NCBI RefSeq assembly: GCF_003751505.1 | Contig: NZ_RJVB01000003.1 | Coordinates: forward strand, 184,712 to 248,711 | Reading direction: 5' to 3' | DNA from: Erwinia sp. JUb26 | GTDB lineage: Bacteria; Pseudomonadota; Gammaproteobacteria; Enterobacterales; Enterobacteriaceae | DNA: 64,000 bases | Shown here: in pieces, positions 23,494 through 34,361 of the stretch | Layout: each line of letters starts with the position of its first letter | How positions within the stretch are numbered: position 1 is the first letter of the stretch | Notes under the pieces: generated by a model | Database searches by the model: none | Seen by the model: only the letters and a program-made list of their open reading frames with translations | Told to the model about the DNA's origin: nothing | Position numbers and translations under genes: made by a program

Positions 23494-24579
23494 ATGAGTC
23501 AGGTTTTCAATTTTAGCTCTGGCCCGGCAATGCTGCCGGTAGAAGTGCTCCGTCGTGCTGAGCAGGAACTCTGCAACTGGCAGGGATTAGGAACCTCCGT
23601 AATGGAGATCAGCCACCGCAGTAAGGAATTTATTCAGGTGGCGGAAGAGGCAGAAAAAGATTTTCGCGATCTGCTGAAAATCCCCTCCAACTACAAAGTT
23701 TTATTCTGCCACGGTGGCGCACGCGCGCAGTTTGCCGCAGTTCCGATGAACCTGCTGGGTAGCCATACGTCCGCAGACTACGTCGACGGCGGCTACTGGG
23801 CGGCCAGCGCAGTGAAAGAAGCGCAGAAGTACTGCACGCCGAACGTAATCGACGCTAAGACCACCGTTGATGGTCTGCGTGGCATCGCGCCGATGAGCAG
23901 CTGGGCACTGTCCGATGACGCAGCCTACGTTCACTACTGCCCGAATGAAACTATTGATGGTATCGCCATCAGTGAAACGCCTGATTTTGGCGACAAGCTG
24001 GTTGTTGCCGATCTCTCCTCAACCATTTTGTCCTCACCAATTGACGTCAGCCGCTACGGCGTGCTGTATGCCGGCGCTCAGAAAAACATCGGCCCGGCTG
24101 GATTGACGCTGGTTGTCGTCCGTGAAGATCTGTTAGGCCAGGCGCGCAAAGAGCTGCCTTCTATCCTTGATTACAAGGTGCTGGCCGATAACGACTCTAT
24201 GTTCAACACGCCGCCTACCTTTGCCTGGTATCTTTCTGGTCTGGTATTCAAGTGGCTGAAAGAGCAGGGCGGTGTGTCTGAAATGGACAAGCGCAACCAG
24301 CTGAAAGCCGATCTGCTGTACGGCACCATTGATAACAGCGACTTCTATCGTAATGATGTCGCCTTAGCAAACCGTTCACGCATGAACGTGCCTTTCCAGC
24401 TGGCCGATGCGTCGCTGGATAAGCTGTTCCTCGAAGAGTCATTCGCACATGGCCTGCATGCGCTGAAAGGCCATCGCGTGGTCGGCGGTATGCGTGCTTC
24501 AATTTATAATGCGATGCCGCTGGAAGGCATCAAGACGCTGACCGATTTCATGATCGACTTTGAACGTCGTCACGGTTAA
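23494..24579 (+). CDS. serC: Phosphoserine aminotransferase
   Basis: PLP enzyme that makes 3-phosphoserine (serine synthesis) and 4-phosphohydroxy-threonine (pyridoxal phosphate synthesis). The 361 residues (E. coli 362) begin [19 protein letters not shown]. The PLP lysine lies in [14 protein letters not shown] near residue 198, and [17 protein letters not shown] binds the cofactor phosphate. GGGGAA precedes the ATG at good spacing. The serC-aroA pair is a mixed-function operon linking serine and aromatic amino-acid synthesis. Confidence 0.98.
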   Translation: MSQVFNFSSGPAMLPVEVLRRAEQELCNWQGLGTSVMEISHRSKEFIQVAEEAEKDFRDLLKIPSNYKVLFCHGGARAQFAAVPMNLLGSHTSADYVDGGYWAASAVKEAQKYCTPNVIDAKTTVDGLRGIAPMSSWALSDDAAYVHYCPNETIDGIAISETPDFGDKLVVADLSSTILSSPIDVSRYGVLYAGAQKNIGPAGLTLVVVREDLLGQARKELPSILDYKVLADNDSMFNTPPTFAWYLSGLVFKWLKEQGGVSEMDKRNQLKADLLYGTIDNSDFYRNDVALANRSRMNVPFQLADASLDKLFLEESFAHGLHALKGHRVVGGMRASIYNAMPLEGIKTLTDFMIDFERRHG

Positions 24580-24614
24580 GTTTTTAGCCAAGACTGCAGT
24601 ACGTTTTTTATCTG

Positions 24615-24638
24615 AAACCCCGCCTCGCTGCGGGGTTT
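24615..24638 (+). terminator. serC-aroA intercistronic hairpin
   Basis: AAACCCCG (24615-24622) pairs with CGGGGTTT (24631-24638), with a short T run a few bases further on. It lies between serC and aroA; partial termination here would lower aroA relative to serC. Confidence 0.65.
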
Positions 24639-24669
24639 CATTGTGATTTTTTTGGAGAGTACGTTTCAC

Positions 24670-25956
24670 ATGCAGGATTCCCTGACGTTACAACCTATCG
24701 CCCTGGTCAACGGCACCGTTAACCTTCCTGGTTCCAAGAGTGTATCGAACCGCGCTCTTCTGCTGGCTGCACTGGCTAATGGCACCACCCGTTTGACTAA
24801 CCTGCTGGACAGTGATGACGTTCGCCACATGCTCAACGCTTTGCAGCTGCTTGGCGTTCGCTACACGCTGTCTGCTGACCGCACGGTGTGTGAAGTGGTG
24901 GGTCAGGGTGGCGCGCTGAAGGCTGAAGGGGCGCTGGAACTGTTTCTCGGCAATGCCGGAACGGCGATGCGTCCGCTGGCCGCTGCGCTGTGCCTCGGCA
25001 GCAATGATATTGTGCTGACCGGTGAGCCACGCATGAAAGAGCGCCCGATTGGTCATCTAGTTGATGCGCTAAGACAGGGCGGTGCGGTCATTGAGTATCT
25101 GGAACAGGAAGACTATCCGCCACTGCGTCTGAAGGGCGGTTTTAGCGGCGGCGATGTGTCCGTTGACGGTAGCGTATCCAGTCAGTTCCTGACTGCACTG
25201 CTGATGACGGCTCCGCTGGCTGCAAACGATACGCATATCTCTATTAAAGGCGAACTCGTATCAAAACCGTATATTGATATCACCCTCAATCTGATGGCAA
25301 CCTTTGGTATTGAGGTTGAGAACGACAGTTACCGCGCGTTCCACATCCGTGGACAGCAGCAGTACCAGGCCCCGGGTGATTATCTGGTTGAAGGCGATGC
25401 GTCATCTGCGTCCTACTTCCTTGCCGCTGCGGCCATCAAAGGCGGCACCGTTAAAGTCACCGGTATTGGCCGTAAGAGCATGCAGGGCGATATTCGTTTC
25501 GCCGACGTGCTGGAAAAAATGGGTGCCAGCATTGAATGGGGCGATGATTTCATTGCCTGTACGCGCGGCGAACTGAACGCCATCGATCTGGATATGAACC
25601 ACATTCCCGATGCAGCAATGACCATTGCGACCGCCGCGCTGTTTGCCAACGGCACCACGGTCATGCGCAACATTTACAACTGGCGAGTGAAAGAAACCGA
25701 CCGCCTGGCAGCAATGGCGATCGAGCTGCGTAAAGTTGGTGCTGAGGTTGAAGAGGGCCACGACTACATTCGCATCACGCCACCTGCGGCGATTCAGTAT
25801 GCGGAGATTGGCACCTATAACGATCACCGTATGGCGATGTGCTTCTCGCTGGTCGCGCTTTCGAGTACGCCGGTTACCATTCTTGACCCGAAATGTACCG
25901 CGAAAACTTTCCCGGACTACTTCGAACAGCTTGCCCGTATCAGCCAGCTGGCATAA
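24670..25956 (+). CDS. aroA: 3-phosphoshikimate 1-carboxyvinyltransferase (EPSP synthase)
   Basis: Sixth step of the shikimate pathway: joins phosphoenolpyruvate to shikimate 3-phosphate. I chose ATG at 24670 ([20 protein letters not shown]), giving 428 residues (E. coli 427), with GGAG upstream. Family motifs are [18 protein letters not shown], the PEP-binding [17 protein letters not shown] with the unaltered Gly-Thr-Pro positions of class I glyphosate-sensitive enzymes, and [20 protein letters not shown]. In E. coli ycaL lies between aroA and cmk; it is absent here. Confidence 0.98.
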   Translation: MQDSLTLQPIALVNGTVNLPGSKSVSNRALLLAALANGTTRLTNLLDSDDVRHMLNALQLLGVRYTLSADRTVCEVVGQGGALKAEGALELFLGNAGTAMRPLAAALCLGSNDIVLTGEPRMKERPIGHLVDALRQGGAVIEYLEQEDYPPLRLKGGFSGGDVSVDGSVSSQFLTALLMTAPLAANDTHISIKGELVSKPYIDITLNLMATFGIEVENDSYRAFHIRGQQQYQAPGDYLVEGDASSASYFLAAAAIKGGTVKVTGIGRKSMQGDIRFADVLEKMGASIEWGDDFIACTRGELNAIDLDMNHIPDAAMTIATAALFANGTTVMRNIYNWRVKETDRLAAMAIELRKVGAEVEEGHDYIRITPPAAIQYAEIGTYNDHRMAMCFSLVALSSTPVTILDPKCTAKTFPDYFEQLARISQLA

Positions 25957-26070
25957 CGGACCATTCCGCCGCACGTTGTTGCGGCGGAAATGCGTTCCTC
26001 TCCTTGTCTCCTGCTGCATCCCCGCCTGTTGATTGAACCTGCCTAAAATTTTGCAGCTGACTATGTTTAA

Positions 26071-26091
26071 GGGGTAACTATCCCCGTTTTT
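26071..26091 (+). terminator. Possible aroA terminator
   Basis: GGGG (26071-26074) can pair with CCCC (26082-26085) around a seven-base loop, followed by G and five T residues. The stem is short, so the call is tentative. It ends seven bases before a TATAAT. Confidence 0.45.
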
Positions 26092-26097
26092 GCAGCG

Positions 26098-26103
26098 TAT
26101 AAT
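26098..26103 (+). promoter_or_regulatory. -10 element before cmk
   Basis: A perfect TATAAT lies 61 bases upstream of the cmk start. The matching -35 region (about 26075-26080, TAACTA) is weak, so any promoter here may need help from an activator or be modest in strength. Confidence 0.5.
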
Positions 26104-26163
26104 GCGCGACGACATTTGTCTGGGCATTGGTAGCCACAGGCATTCCACCGACAGGAGAACGAC

Positions 26164-26847
26164 ATGACGGCAATAGCCCCAGTGATCACCATTGATGGCC
26201 CAAGTGGTGCGGGTAAAGGCACATTATGTAAAGCGATGGCCGAAGCATTGCAGTGGCACCTGTTGGATTCTGGCGCAATTTATCGCGTGCTGGCACTGGC
26301 AGCATTGCATCACCAGGTTGATATTACTTCTGAAGAAGCGCTGGTTCCGATGGCAGCACATCTCGATGTGCGTTTTGTGTCCAGTCAGGGCGAGATGGAA
26401 GTCATCCTGGAAGGTGAGGACGTGTCCGGAGAAATTCGTACTCAGGATGTCAGCAACACCGCCTCCAAAGTTGCCGCGTTTCCTCGCGTGCGTGAAGCTC
26501 TGTTGCGTCGCCAGCGCGGTTTCCGTGAACTTCCGGGTCTGATCGCCGATGGGCGGGATATGGGTACGGTAGTGTTCCCGGATGCACCGGTTAAAATTTT
26601 CCTGGATGCCAGTTCAGAAGAGCGTGCGCACCGCCGTATGCTACAGTTGCAGGAAAAAGGCTTTAGTGTTAACTTTGAGCGCCTTTTATCCGAGATAAAA
26701 GAACGTGATGAGCGCGATCGTAACCGCGCTATAGCACCTCTGGTGCCGGCTGATGACGCTTTAGTGCTTGATTCGACAACAATGTCTATTGAGCAGGTCA
26801 TTGAAGTTGCGCTAAAATATGCGCGAGAAAAGCTTGCCATCGCGTAA
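26164..26847 (+). CDS. cmk: Cytidylate kinase
   Basis: Phosphorylates CMP and dCMP with ATP in pyrimidine nucleotide recycling. The 227 residues (E. coli 227) begin [20 protein letters not shown], which includes the P-loop GPSGAGKGT near residues 12-20. The NMP-binding insert of type I bacterial CMP kinases is present (about residues 60-105), and [16 protein letters not shown] is conserved. It is followed by rpsA after 151 bases, as in other enterics, where cmk and rpsA are partly cotranscribed. Confidence 0.98.
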   Translation: MTAIAPVITIDGPSGAGKGTLCKAMAEALQWHLLDSGAIYRVLALAALHHQVDITSEEALVPMAAHLDVRFVSSQGEMEVILEGEDVSGEIRTQDVSNTASKVAAFPRVREALLRRQRGFRELPGLIADGRDMGTVVFPDAPVKIFLDASSEERAHRRMLQLQEKGFSVNFERLLSEIKERDERDRNRAIAPLVPADDALVLDSTTMSIEQVIEVALKYAREKLAIA

Positions 26848-26923
26848 TAGGTAAGTCCGACGGCAGTGCACTATACTGTGTTTCTGTCCGCAAAATTTAA
26901 TTAACCCTGTGATATGGATGTCA

Positions 26924-26998
26924 TGGGGCATGTGAAACAACCCCACCCGTCAGGATGTCAGGTGGACGTTAAATTGAAGAATCCTGAAGATTATCAAT
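26924..26998 (+). promoter_or_regulatory. rpsA leader with weak ribosome binding site
   Basis: The 75 bases before rpsA contain two hairpins that overlap and so exclude each other: TGGGG (26924-26928) with CCCCA (26941-26945), and CCACC (26943-26947) with GGTGG (26961-26965). Only a weak GAAG precedes the ATG. In E. coli the structured rpsA leader also lacks a good Shine-Dalgarno sequence and is the target of S1 autogenous control, so a similar role is inferred. Confidence 0.55.
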
Positions 26999-28672
26999 AT
27001 GACTGAATCTTTTGCTCAACTATTTGAAGAATCCCTGAAAACAATCGAAACCCGTCCGGGTTCCATCGTTCGTGGCGTCGTTGTTGCTATTGACAAAGAC
27101 GTTGTTCTGGTTGATGCGGGCCTGAAATCTGAATCTGCAATTCCTGCAGAGCAGTTCAAAAACGCAGCCGGCGAACTGGAAATCCAGGTTGGCGACGAAG
27201 TAGACGTTGCACTGGATGCAGTGGAAGACGGCTTCGGTGAAACCCTGCTGTCCCGTGAGAAAGCTAAACGTCACGAAGCTTGGATCACGCTGGAAAAAGC
27301 TTACGAAGATGCTGAAACTGTTACCGGTATTATCAACGGCAAAGTTAAAGGTGGCTTCACAGTTGAGCTGAACGGTATTCGTGCGTTCCTGCCAGGTTCA
27401 CTGGTAGACGTGCGTCCAGTGCGTGATACTCTGCACCTGGAAGGCAAAGAGCTTGAGTTCAAAGTAATCAAGCTGGATCAGAAGCGCAACAACGTGGTTG
27501 TTTCACGTCGTGCGGTTATCGAATCCGAGAACAGCGCAGAGCGCGATCAGCTGCTGGAAAACCTGCAGGAAGGCATGGAAGTTAAAGGTATCGTTAAGAA
27601 CCTGACTGACTACGGTGCATTCGTTGATCTGGGCGGCGTTGACGGCCTTCTGCACATCACTGACATGGCCTGGAAACGCGTTAAGCATCCAAGCGAAATC
27701 GTCAATGTTGGCGACGAAATCAACGTGAAAGTGCTGAAATTCGACCGCGAGCGTACCCGTGTTTCTCTGGGTCTGAAGCAGCTGGGCGAAGATCCATGGG
27801 TTGCTATCGCGAAACGTTACCCAGAAGGCACCAAGCTGACTGGTCGTGTAACCAACCTGACCGACTACGGCTGCTTCGTTGAAATCGAAGAAGGCGTTGA
27901 AGGCCTGGTACACGTTTCTGAAATGGACTGGACCAACAAAAACATTCACCCATCTAAAGTTGTTAACGTGGGCGATGTTGTTGAAGTTATGGTTCTGGAC
28001 ATCGACGAAGAACGTCGTCGTATCTCCCTGGGTCTGAAGCAGTGCAAATCTAACCCATGGCAGCAGTTCGCAGAAACCCACAACAAGGGCGACCGTGTTG
28101 AAGGTAAAATCAAGTCAATCACTGACTTCGGTATCTTCATCGGCCTGGACGGCGGCATCGACGGCCTGGTTCACCTGTCTGACATCTCCTGGAACGCTAC
28201 CGGAGAAGAAGCAGTTCGTGAATACAAGAAAGGTGACGAAATCGCAGCTGTGGTTCTGCAGGTTGACGCAGAGCGCGAGCGTATCTCCCTGGGCGTTAAG
28301 CAGCTGGCAGAAGACCCGTTCAACAACTACATCTCTCTGAACAAGAAAGGTGCAATTGTTAACGGTAAAGTGACTGCAGTTGACGCTAAAGGTGCTACAG
28401 TTGAATTAGCTGACGGCGTTGAAGGTTACCTGCGTGCTTCTGAAGCCTCGCTGGACCGCGTTGAAGACGCAACTCTGGTTCTGAATGTTGGCGACGATGT
28501 TGAAGCCAAATTCACCGGTGTTGACCGTAAAAACCGCGTTGTTAGCCTGTCTGTTCGTGCGAAAGACCAGGCCGACGAGAAAGAAGCCATCAATACTGTT
28601 AACACCAAACAGGAAGAAGGCAACTTCTCTAACGCTATGGCTGAAGCTTTCAAAGCAGCTAAAGGCGAGTAA
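26999..28672 (+). CDS. rpsA: 30S ribosomal protein S1
   Basis: Largest ribosomal protein; it binds mRNA 5' leaders and helps 30S initiation on structured or weak sites, and represses its own translation. The 557 residues (E. coli 557) hold six S1 OB-fold repeats. Domains 1-2 (about 20-170) bind the ribosome, and domains 3-6 (about 190-515) show repeats such as [39 protein letters not shown] and [20 protein letters not shown]. Codon use is strongly biased, as expected for a highly expressed gene. Confidence 0.99.
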   Translation: MTESFAQLFEESLKTIETRPGSIVRGVVVAIDKDVVLVDAGLKSESAIPAEQFKNAAGELEIQVGDEVDVALDAVEDGFGETLLSREKAKRHEAWITLEKAYEDAETVTGIINGKVKGGFTVELNGIRAFLPGSLVDVRPVRDTLHLEGKELEFKVIKLDQKRNNVVVSRRAVIESENSAERDQLLENLQEGMEVKGIVKNLTDYGAFVDLGGVDGLLHITDMAWKRVKHPSEIVNVGDEINVKVLKFDRERTRVSLGLKQLGEDPWVAIAKRYPEGTKLTGRVTNLTDYGCFVEIEEGVEGLVHVSEMDWTNKNIHPSKVVNVGDVVEVMVLDIDEERRRISLGLKQCKSNPWQQFAETHNKGDRVEGKIKSITDFGIFIGLDGGIDGLVHLSDISWNATGEEAVREYKKGDEIAAVVLQVDAERERISLGVKQLAEDPFNNYISLNKKGAIVNGKVTAVDAKGATVELADGVEGYLRASEASLDRVEDATLVLNVGDDVEAKFTGVDRKNRVVSLSVRAKDQADEKEAINTVNTKQEEGNFSNAMAEAFKAAKGE

Positions 28673-28683
28673 TCTTCGCTTTA

Positions 28684-28703
28684 AGGGCAGCGTAAGCTGC
28701 CCT
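28684..28703 (+). terminator. rpsA-ihfB hairpin
   Basis: AGGGCAGC (28684-28691) pairs with GCTGCCCT (28696-28703) around GTAA, 11 bases after the rpsA stop. There is no T run, so a partial attenuator or mRNA-end stabiliser is more likely than a strict terminator. Confidence 0.6.
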
Positions 28704-28756
28704 GTATCGTCGATAACTGCCAGAGCTATTCCTACAAGGGATTAACCGGAGGTTTT

Positions 28757-29044
28757 ATGACCAAGTCAGAACTTATTGAACGACTTGCTGGCCAGCACTC
28801 TCATATTCCGGCGAAAGTCGTTGAGGATGCGGTAAAAGAGATGCTTGAGCATATGGCGACGACCCTGTCGCAGGGCGAACGCATTGAAATCCGGGGATTT
28901 GGCAGCTTCTCTTTGCATTATCGTGCACCTCGTACCGGCCGTAACCCGAAAACGGGCGATAAAGTGGAGTTGGAAGGTAAATACGTTCCACACTTCAAGC
29001 CAGGTAAAGAACTGCGCGATCGCGCCAATATCTACGGCAGCTGA
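28757..29044 (+). CDS. ihfB: Integration host factor subunit beta
   Basis: Forms the IHF heterodimer with IhfA, which bends DNA sharply at specific sites and serves in recombination, replication and promoter activation. The 95 residues (E. coli 94) begin [20 protein letters not shown]. The beta-arm motif [21 protein letters not shown] (near residues 45-65) carries the proline that intercalates in DNA. A GGAGG ribosome binding site precedes the start. It ends in a strong terminator. Confidence 0.98.
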   Translation: MTKSELIERLAGQHSHIPAKVVEDAVKEMLEHMATTLSQGERIEIRGFGSFSLHYRAPRTGRNPKTGDKVELEGKYVPHFKPGKELRDRANIYGS

Positions 29045-29060
29045 TAGCGACGAAACGATA

Positions 29061-29090
29061 AAAACGACACTTCGGTGTCGTTTTTTTTTT
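29061..29090 (+). terminator. ihfB intrinsic terminator
   Basis: ACGACAC (29064-29070), a TTCG tetraloop and GTGTCGT (29075-29081) are followed by a run of ten T residues starting within the stem. This is a strong rho-independent terminator 20 bases after ihfB. Confidence 0.93.
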
Positions 29091-29280
29091 GGCTGTAATT
29101 CGGTGATTCGGCGGCGATACGGTGACAAGCCGCATTGTAGAATCGGAACCCAGCACACAATATTCCTTTCTGATTACTGCAAAACAGAAAAAGTTTGCGG
29201 CCTGTCTCTGAGCCCCGATACTGCGCTGATGCCCGTTTTTCCCCTGCATGGCACACTCTGTCAGGTACCAGGGAGGGAAC

Positions 29281-31544
29281 ATGCGAATAACAGCAACACA
29301 GCTGGCGGGCAGTCTTATTATCGGCACGTTGCCGCTCACGGTCATGCCGCGAATACCCGGCTATAGTTACGACATCACGGCACTCGCGCTTTCATTTTTG
29401 TTGATGCGCAGCCGTCGGCGAATTGCCATAATTACCGCAATGGCCTTGTTCTTATCTCTCTGGCCGCTGAATACCGCACGATCTCTCCAGGAGCAAATTG
29501 AATCGCTGACTCAGGGTACCGTGCGGGTTGAAGTGCAAATTGACACCGTCCTGCCCGGCGGTGAACGTGCCAGAGTGCGCCTGTTCCGTCGGGATGATCG
29601 GCTTATTTTCCCGCCGATTTATGCTTCCTTGCGATTACCCAACGGCGAGCAGGCCTTCTGCCCGGGGCAGCGTTGGGATATGACGCTGGCACTGCGCCCC
29701 GTGCATGCTCAACTCAATGAAGGTGGGTTCGATCGCCAACGATTTACTCTGGCAAATAGCATGCCGCTGACGGGGCGGGTTATTAATGCGAAGGTGCGGC
29801 AGCCTCAGTGCAGCTGGCGCAGTACCCTGATGAATTCTGCCCGGCAAAGCTATGGACATTTACCCTGGAAGGCTCTGATTTCCGCGCTGGCGTTTGGCGA
29901 CCGTTCTGAGGTAGCCCGGGAAATCACCCAGCTGTTAAGGGAAACGGGTACGGCGCATCTGATGGCCATCGCCGGGATGCAGATTGGCCTGGCAGCAGGC
30001 TTCGGCTGGCTGCTTGCCAGACTCATTCAGTTCTTTTTCCCAGCCTGGCTGATTGGCTATCGCTTCCCTTTGTACAGCAGTCTGCTGGTGGCATTGCTCT
30101 ACTGCTAGCTTTCCGGCAGCAATCCGCCAGCGATGCGGGCCATGCTGGCACTGTTGACGTGGAGTGCGCTGAGGCTGAAGGGGATTAACTGCAGCAGTTG
30201 GCAGGTCTGGCTGTTTTGTATTGCGATGATCCTGTTTCTGGAACCGCTTAGCGTTCTGTCAGACAGTCTGTGGATGTCTGCGCTGGCCGTGGCAGGCTTG
30301 CTGATCTGGTATCAAAGCTTTGCGTTGCCCATCCGTTTCCGCCGAGGGAAGCGCTGGCTGCCGCTTCGCCTGCTGCATTTGCAATTGGGCATGCTGCTGC
30401 TGTTAATGCCGCTGCAGGTGTTTATTTTTCACGGTTTCAGTCTGAGTGCACTCGTCGCTAACCTCTGGGCCGTGCCGCTGATTTCCCTGATTACCGTGCC
30501 GCTGATACTGACGTCTCTGTTGCTTAACATCGTGCCGTCGGTTGGCCCCTTTATCTGGTGGCTGGCCGATCGCTCACTGGCACTGGTCTTTTTCCCTTTG
30601 CAGCAACTGCCCAACGGCTGGTTTCATTTGGAGAACACGCTCGCAGCCGTTTCGCTGGTGTGCTGGCTGCTGCTGCTAGCACTGCGCTTCGGCTGGTGGC
30701 GAAGCTCCCCGGCCAGCATACTGCCTGTACTTTATTATTGTTGAGTTGGCGGGATTTTAGCGCCAGACCCGAATGGCGTGTGGATATGCTGGATGTCGGC
30801 CATGGATTAGCCGTGGTGATTTCACGGCATGGCAAAGCCGTTTTATACGATACCGGCAATCGCTGGCCGGGAGGGGATGTTGCCCACAGTCAGATTATTC
30901 CCTGGCTGGAATGGCAGGGATTAATGCTGACCGATGTGGTCATCAGCCACGCCCATCTGGATCATATTGGCGGGCTGCCGAGCATTCAGTCTGCGTTTCC
31001 CTATGCGCGAGTGCGTAGCGCGTTGAAGCGCCCCGGCCATTTTCCCTGTTACCGGAATGTCAGCTGGCGCTGGCAGGGACTGAGCTTTAAAGCGCTGTGG
31101 CCGCCAGAGGAGATGCCGGGAGAGGGCAATAATCAGTCCTGCGTGGTCGCGGTCAGCGACGGACGCTGGCGCGTGCTGTTGACCGGGGATATTGAACGCG
31201 AGGCAGAGCTGCGGCTCGTCGCCGGGCAACGCGCCGCACTGGCTGCGGATCTGTTACAGGTTCCGCATCACGGCAGCCGTACCTCATCAACCCCGCCGCT
31301 GCTGCGCGCGGTAGCACCGAAGGCCGCCATCGCGTCTGCGGCACGCTACAGTGCATGGCGGCTTCCCGCAGCGAAAATAATTGCGCGCTATAGCGAAAAT
31401 CACATCATCTGGCGTGATACCGCGCTTTCCGGGCAGATTAGTGCGCGTTTTTTCGTTGATAACTGGCATCTTTTAGGGCTAAGAGAACAAATAATGAACC
31501 GTTGGTACCATCAGTGGTTTGGCGTACCCAGGGAATCCAGGTAG
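29281..31544 (+). pseudogene. comEC: comEC/ycaI DNA-uptake channel homologue, disrupted by amber stop and frameshift
   Basis: ComEC carries single-stranded DNA across the inner membrane in competent bacteria; E. coli YcaI is its homologue. Three pieces follow one another. The first (29281-30108, AGGGAGG before ATG) gives the N-terminal membrane and OB-like part and ends VALLYC at a TAG (30106-30108) where E. coli has Trp. The second continues in the same frame (to 30744) with membrane helices of the competence domain and stops early. The third, in the next frame, carries the metallo-beta-lactamase domain (LDVGHGLAVV, HAHLDHIGG, LLTGDIERE, VPHHGSRTSS) to the normal C-terminal REQIMNRWYHQWFGVP. 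One base seems lost at about 30722-30741. The usual SGLHI motif reads AGMQI. A functional full-length product is not expected. Confidence 0.88.
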
Positions 31545-31579
31545 AATGAGCGGCTATTTCAACTAAAGCTGGTTAAATA

Positions 31580-33328
31580 ATGCATCTGGATAAAGATCTC
31601 TCAACCTGGCAGACATTTCGTCGTCTCTGGCCAATGATTGTGCCTTACAAGGCGGGATTATTTGTGGCCGCTGTCGCGCTGATCCTTAACGCGGCGGGCG
31701 ATACGCTTATGCTGTCACTGCTGAAGCCTTTACTCGATGATGGTTTTGGCAAGGCGGATAGTTCTGTTCTGATATGGATGCCGCTGGCCGTTATTGGTCT
31801 GATGCTGATTCGCGGTATTACCAGCTATGTCTCAAGCTACTGTATATCCTGGGTGTCCGGAAATGTAGTTATGGGCATGCGCCGCAGACTGTTCAGCCAT
31901 ATGATGGGCATGCCGGTCTCATTTTTCGATCAGCAGTCAACGGGAACGCTGCTTTCACGCATTACCTATGATTCTGAGCAGGTCGCGTCTTCTTCTTCCA
32001 GCGCGCTGGTGACCGTTGTGCGTGAAGGGGCCTCGATTATTGGCCTGTTTATCATGATGTTCTATTACAGCTGGCAGCTGTCGCTGATCCTGATTGTTCT
32101 GGCACCTATCGTATCCTTTGCCATTCGCAGCGTGTCAAAACGCTTCCGTAATATCAGCAAGAACATGCAGAACACCATGGGGCAGGTCACCACCAGCGCC
32201 GAGCAGATGCTGAAAGGGCACAAAGAAGTGCTGATTTTTGGCGGACAGCAGATCGAAAGTGAGCGCTTCGATCGCGTCAGCAACCGTATGCGCCAACAGG
32301 GCATGAAACTGGTCTCGGCGTCATCTATCTCTGACCCGATTATTCAGCTGATTGCCTCCCTGGCTCTGGCCTTTGTTCTTTATGCTGCAAGCTTCCCAAG
32401 CGTGATGGAAACGCTGACCGCCGGTACGATCACCGTTGTGTTCTCCTCAATGATTGCGCTGATGCGTCCGCTCAAATCACTGACCAACGTTAACGCCCAG
32501 TTCCAGCGTGGAATGGCGGCCTGCCAGACGCTGTTCTCGATTCTGGACAGCGAGCAGGAAAATGACAAAGGCACCCGCACCGTCGAGCGCGTGAAGGGCG
32601 ATATCGAGTTCCGTAATGTGACCTTCGCCTATCCGGGGCGTGATATTCCCGCACTGAAGAACATTAATCTCAATATTCCGGCAGGAAAAACGGTTGCTCT
32701 GGTCGGGCGTTCAGGCTCCGGCAAGTCCACTATCGCCAGCCTGCTGACGCGCTTCTACGATATCCAACAGGGCGAGATTCTGATGGATGGCCACGAACTG
32801 CGTGAATATACCCTGTCGTCGCTGCGTAATCAGGTGGCGCTGGTTTCACAGAATGTGCATCTGTTTAACGACACTATCGCTAACAATATCGCCTATGCAC
32901 GCGGCGATCAGTACAGCCGTGAAGATATTGAGAAGGCGGCTGTCATGGCCCATGCGATGGACTTTATCGGTAAAATGGAACATGGCCTGGACACCGTGAT
33001 TGGTGAAAACGGCGTGCTGCTTTCCGGTGGTCAGCGTCAGCGTATCGCGATTGCGCGCGCGCTGCTGCGCGACTGCCCGGTGCTGATTCTTGATGAAGCT
33101 ACATCGGCGCTGGATACGGAATCCGAACGTGCGATTCAGGCCGCGCTGGATGAACTGCAGAAAAACCGCACTTCGCTGGTTATCGCTCACCGTTTGTCGA
33201 CTATCGAAAAAGCCGATGAGATTGTGGTGGTGGAAGACGGACAGATTGTCGAGCGCGGCAGCCACGAATCGCTGCTGGCTGAACGCGGTGCCTATGCACA
33301 GCTTTATAAGATGCAGTTTGGTAAATGA
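31580..33328 (+). CDS. msbA: Lipid A flippase MsbA
   Basis: Homodimeric ABC exporter that flips core-lipid A across the inner membrane; essential in E. coli. The 582 residues (E. coli 582) have six membrane helices (about 20-320) and an ATPase domain with Walker A GRSGSGKS (376-383), signature [15 protein letters not shown], Walker [14 protein letters not shown] and the H-loop histidine in [10 protein letters not shown]. It lies 35 bases after the comEC remnant and overlaps lpxK by four bases (ATGA). Damage to comEC leaves this operon intact. Confidence 0.98.
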   Translation: MHLDKDLSTWQTFRRLWPMIVPYKAGLFVAAVALILNAAGDTLMLSLLKPLLDDGFGKADSSVLIWMPLAVIGLMLIRGITSYVSSYCISWVSGNVVMGMRRRLFSHMMGMPVSFFDQQSTGTLLSRITYDSEQVASSSSSALVTVVREGASIIGLFIMMFYYSWQLSLILIVLAPIVSFAIRSVSKRFRNISKNMQNTMGQVTTSAEQMLKGHKEVLIFGGQQIESERFDRVSNRMRQQGMKLVSASSISDPIIQLIASLALAFVLYAASFPSVMETLTAGTITVVFSSMIALMRPLKSLTNVNAQFQRGMAACQTLFSILDSEQENDKGTRTVERVKGDIEFRNVTFAYPGRDIPALKNINLNIPAGKTVALVGRSGSGKSTIASLLTRFYDIQQGEILMDGHELREYTLSSLRNQVALVSQNVHLFNDTIANNIAYARGDQYSREDIEKAAVMAHAMDFIGKMEHGLDTVIGENGVLLSGGQRQRIAIARALLRDCPVLILDEATSALDTESERAIQAALDELQKNRTSLVIAHRLSTIEKADEIVVVEDGQIVERGSHESLLAERGAYAQLYKMQFGK

Positions 33329-34299
33329 TTGAACGCATCTGGAGCGGCCGCTCTGCGCTTTATGTGCTGCTGTTGCCGCTCAGTCTGCTGTACGGACTCA
33401 TCAGCAACCTGCTGCGCCTGAGTTACGTCCGGGGCTGGCGCAAAGCGTGGCGCGCGCCGGTTCCGGTGGTGGTGGTGGGTAATCTCACCGCCGGTGGCAA
33501 TGGCAAAACACCGGTGGTTATCTGGCTGGTGCAGGCCCTGCAGCAGCGAGGTTTGCGGGTTGGCGTTGTCTCGCGTGGCTATGGCGGCAAGGCGGCTCGC
33601 TATCCTCTGGTGCTGGATGTGGAAACCCGTACCGCTGAAGCCGGTGATGAACCGGTGCTGATTTATCAGCGTACCGGGGCTGCCGTAGCGGTTTCTCCCA
33701 GCCGCCGCGAGGCCGTTGAGGCTTTGCTGGCAGCAGGTCAGATAGACATTATCGTCACCGACGACGGATTGCAGCATTACGCCCTGGCGCGTGATATTGA
33801 GATTGTGGTGGTTGATGGCGAGCGACGTTTTGGCAACGGCTGGTGGCTACCGGCGGGGCCGATGCGTGAGCGCACCGGTCGGCTGAAAACCGTGTCGGCC
33901 GTCATCAATAACGGCGGCGTGCCGCATCCGGGTGAGCTGGCGATGCAGCTGGTGCCTGGTCCGGCGATTAACCTGCTTTCGGGTGCTAAGCATGATGCGC
34001 TGACGCTGGATAACGTGATAGCGATGGCGGGTATCGGCCATCCGCCACGATTCTTTAATACGCTTCGCAAACTGGGCATCTCTCCGGTAAAAGAGGTTGC
34101 GTTTGCCGATCATCAGAATTACAGCGCAGGGGCACTTAATGCACTGGTGAAACCCGGGCAGACGCTATTGATGACTGAAAAAGATGCGGTGAAGGCCCGC
34201 GCTTTTGCCAGCCCCAACTGGTGGTATTTACCGGTGGATGCCGCTGTGTCAGAAGCCGATCCGCTACTGGCTCGAATTCTGGCGCTGTGCAATGGCTAA
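33325..34299 (+). CDS. lpxK: Tetraacyldisaccharide 4'-kinase
   Basis: Adds the 4'-phosphate in lipid A synthesis, giving lipid IVA; bound to the inner face of the inner membrane. The 324 residues (E. coli 328) start [20 protein letters not shown] with a hydrophobic N-terminal helix. The P-loop [14 protein letters not shown] lies near residues 51-64, and [22 protein letters not shown] is the conserved family core. The start codon overlaps the msbA stop, so lipid A synthesis and export are coupled. Confidence 0.97.
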   Translation: MIERIWSGRSALYVLLLPLSLLYGLISNLLRLSYVRGWRKAWRAPVPVVVVGNLTAGGNGKTPVVIWLVQALQQRGLRVGVVSRGYGGKAARYPLVLDVETRTAEAGDEPVLIYQRTGAAVAVSPSRREAVEALLAAGQIDIIVTDDGLQHYALARDIEIVVVDGERRFGNGWWLPAGPMRERTGRLKTVSAVINNGGVPHPGELAMQLVPGPAINLLSGAKHDALTLDNVIAMAGIGHPPRFFNTLRKLGISPVKEVAFADHQNYSAGALNALVKPGQTLLMTEKDAVKARAFASPNWWYLPVDAAVSEADPLLARILALCNG

Positions 34300-34361
34300 C
34301 CCTTAACGCTCCTTCAGCCGATCGGCGCTAAACTAAAACTTGTCTTTGACGGGGTCGCGCC

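Noticed and set aside
30700-30745. Programmed ribosomal frameshift rescuing comEC
   Set aside because: No standard slippery heptamer with a downstream stem was seen, and the separate amber codon upstream would still block full-length translation.
30558-31544. The third comEC piece as an independent metallo-beta-lactamase gene
   Set aside because: Its first 70 or so codons are out of frame with the membrane domain and look unlike any protein; homology starts only near the frameshift, and there is no ribosome binding site there. It is best read as the remnant C-terminus.
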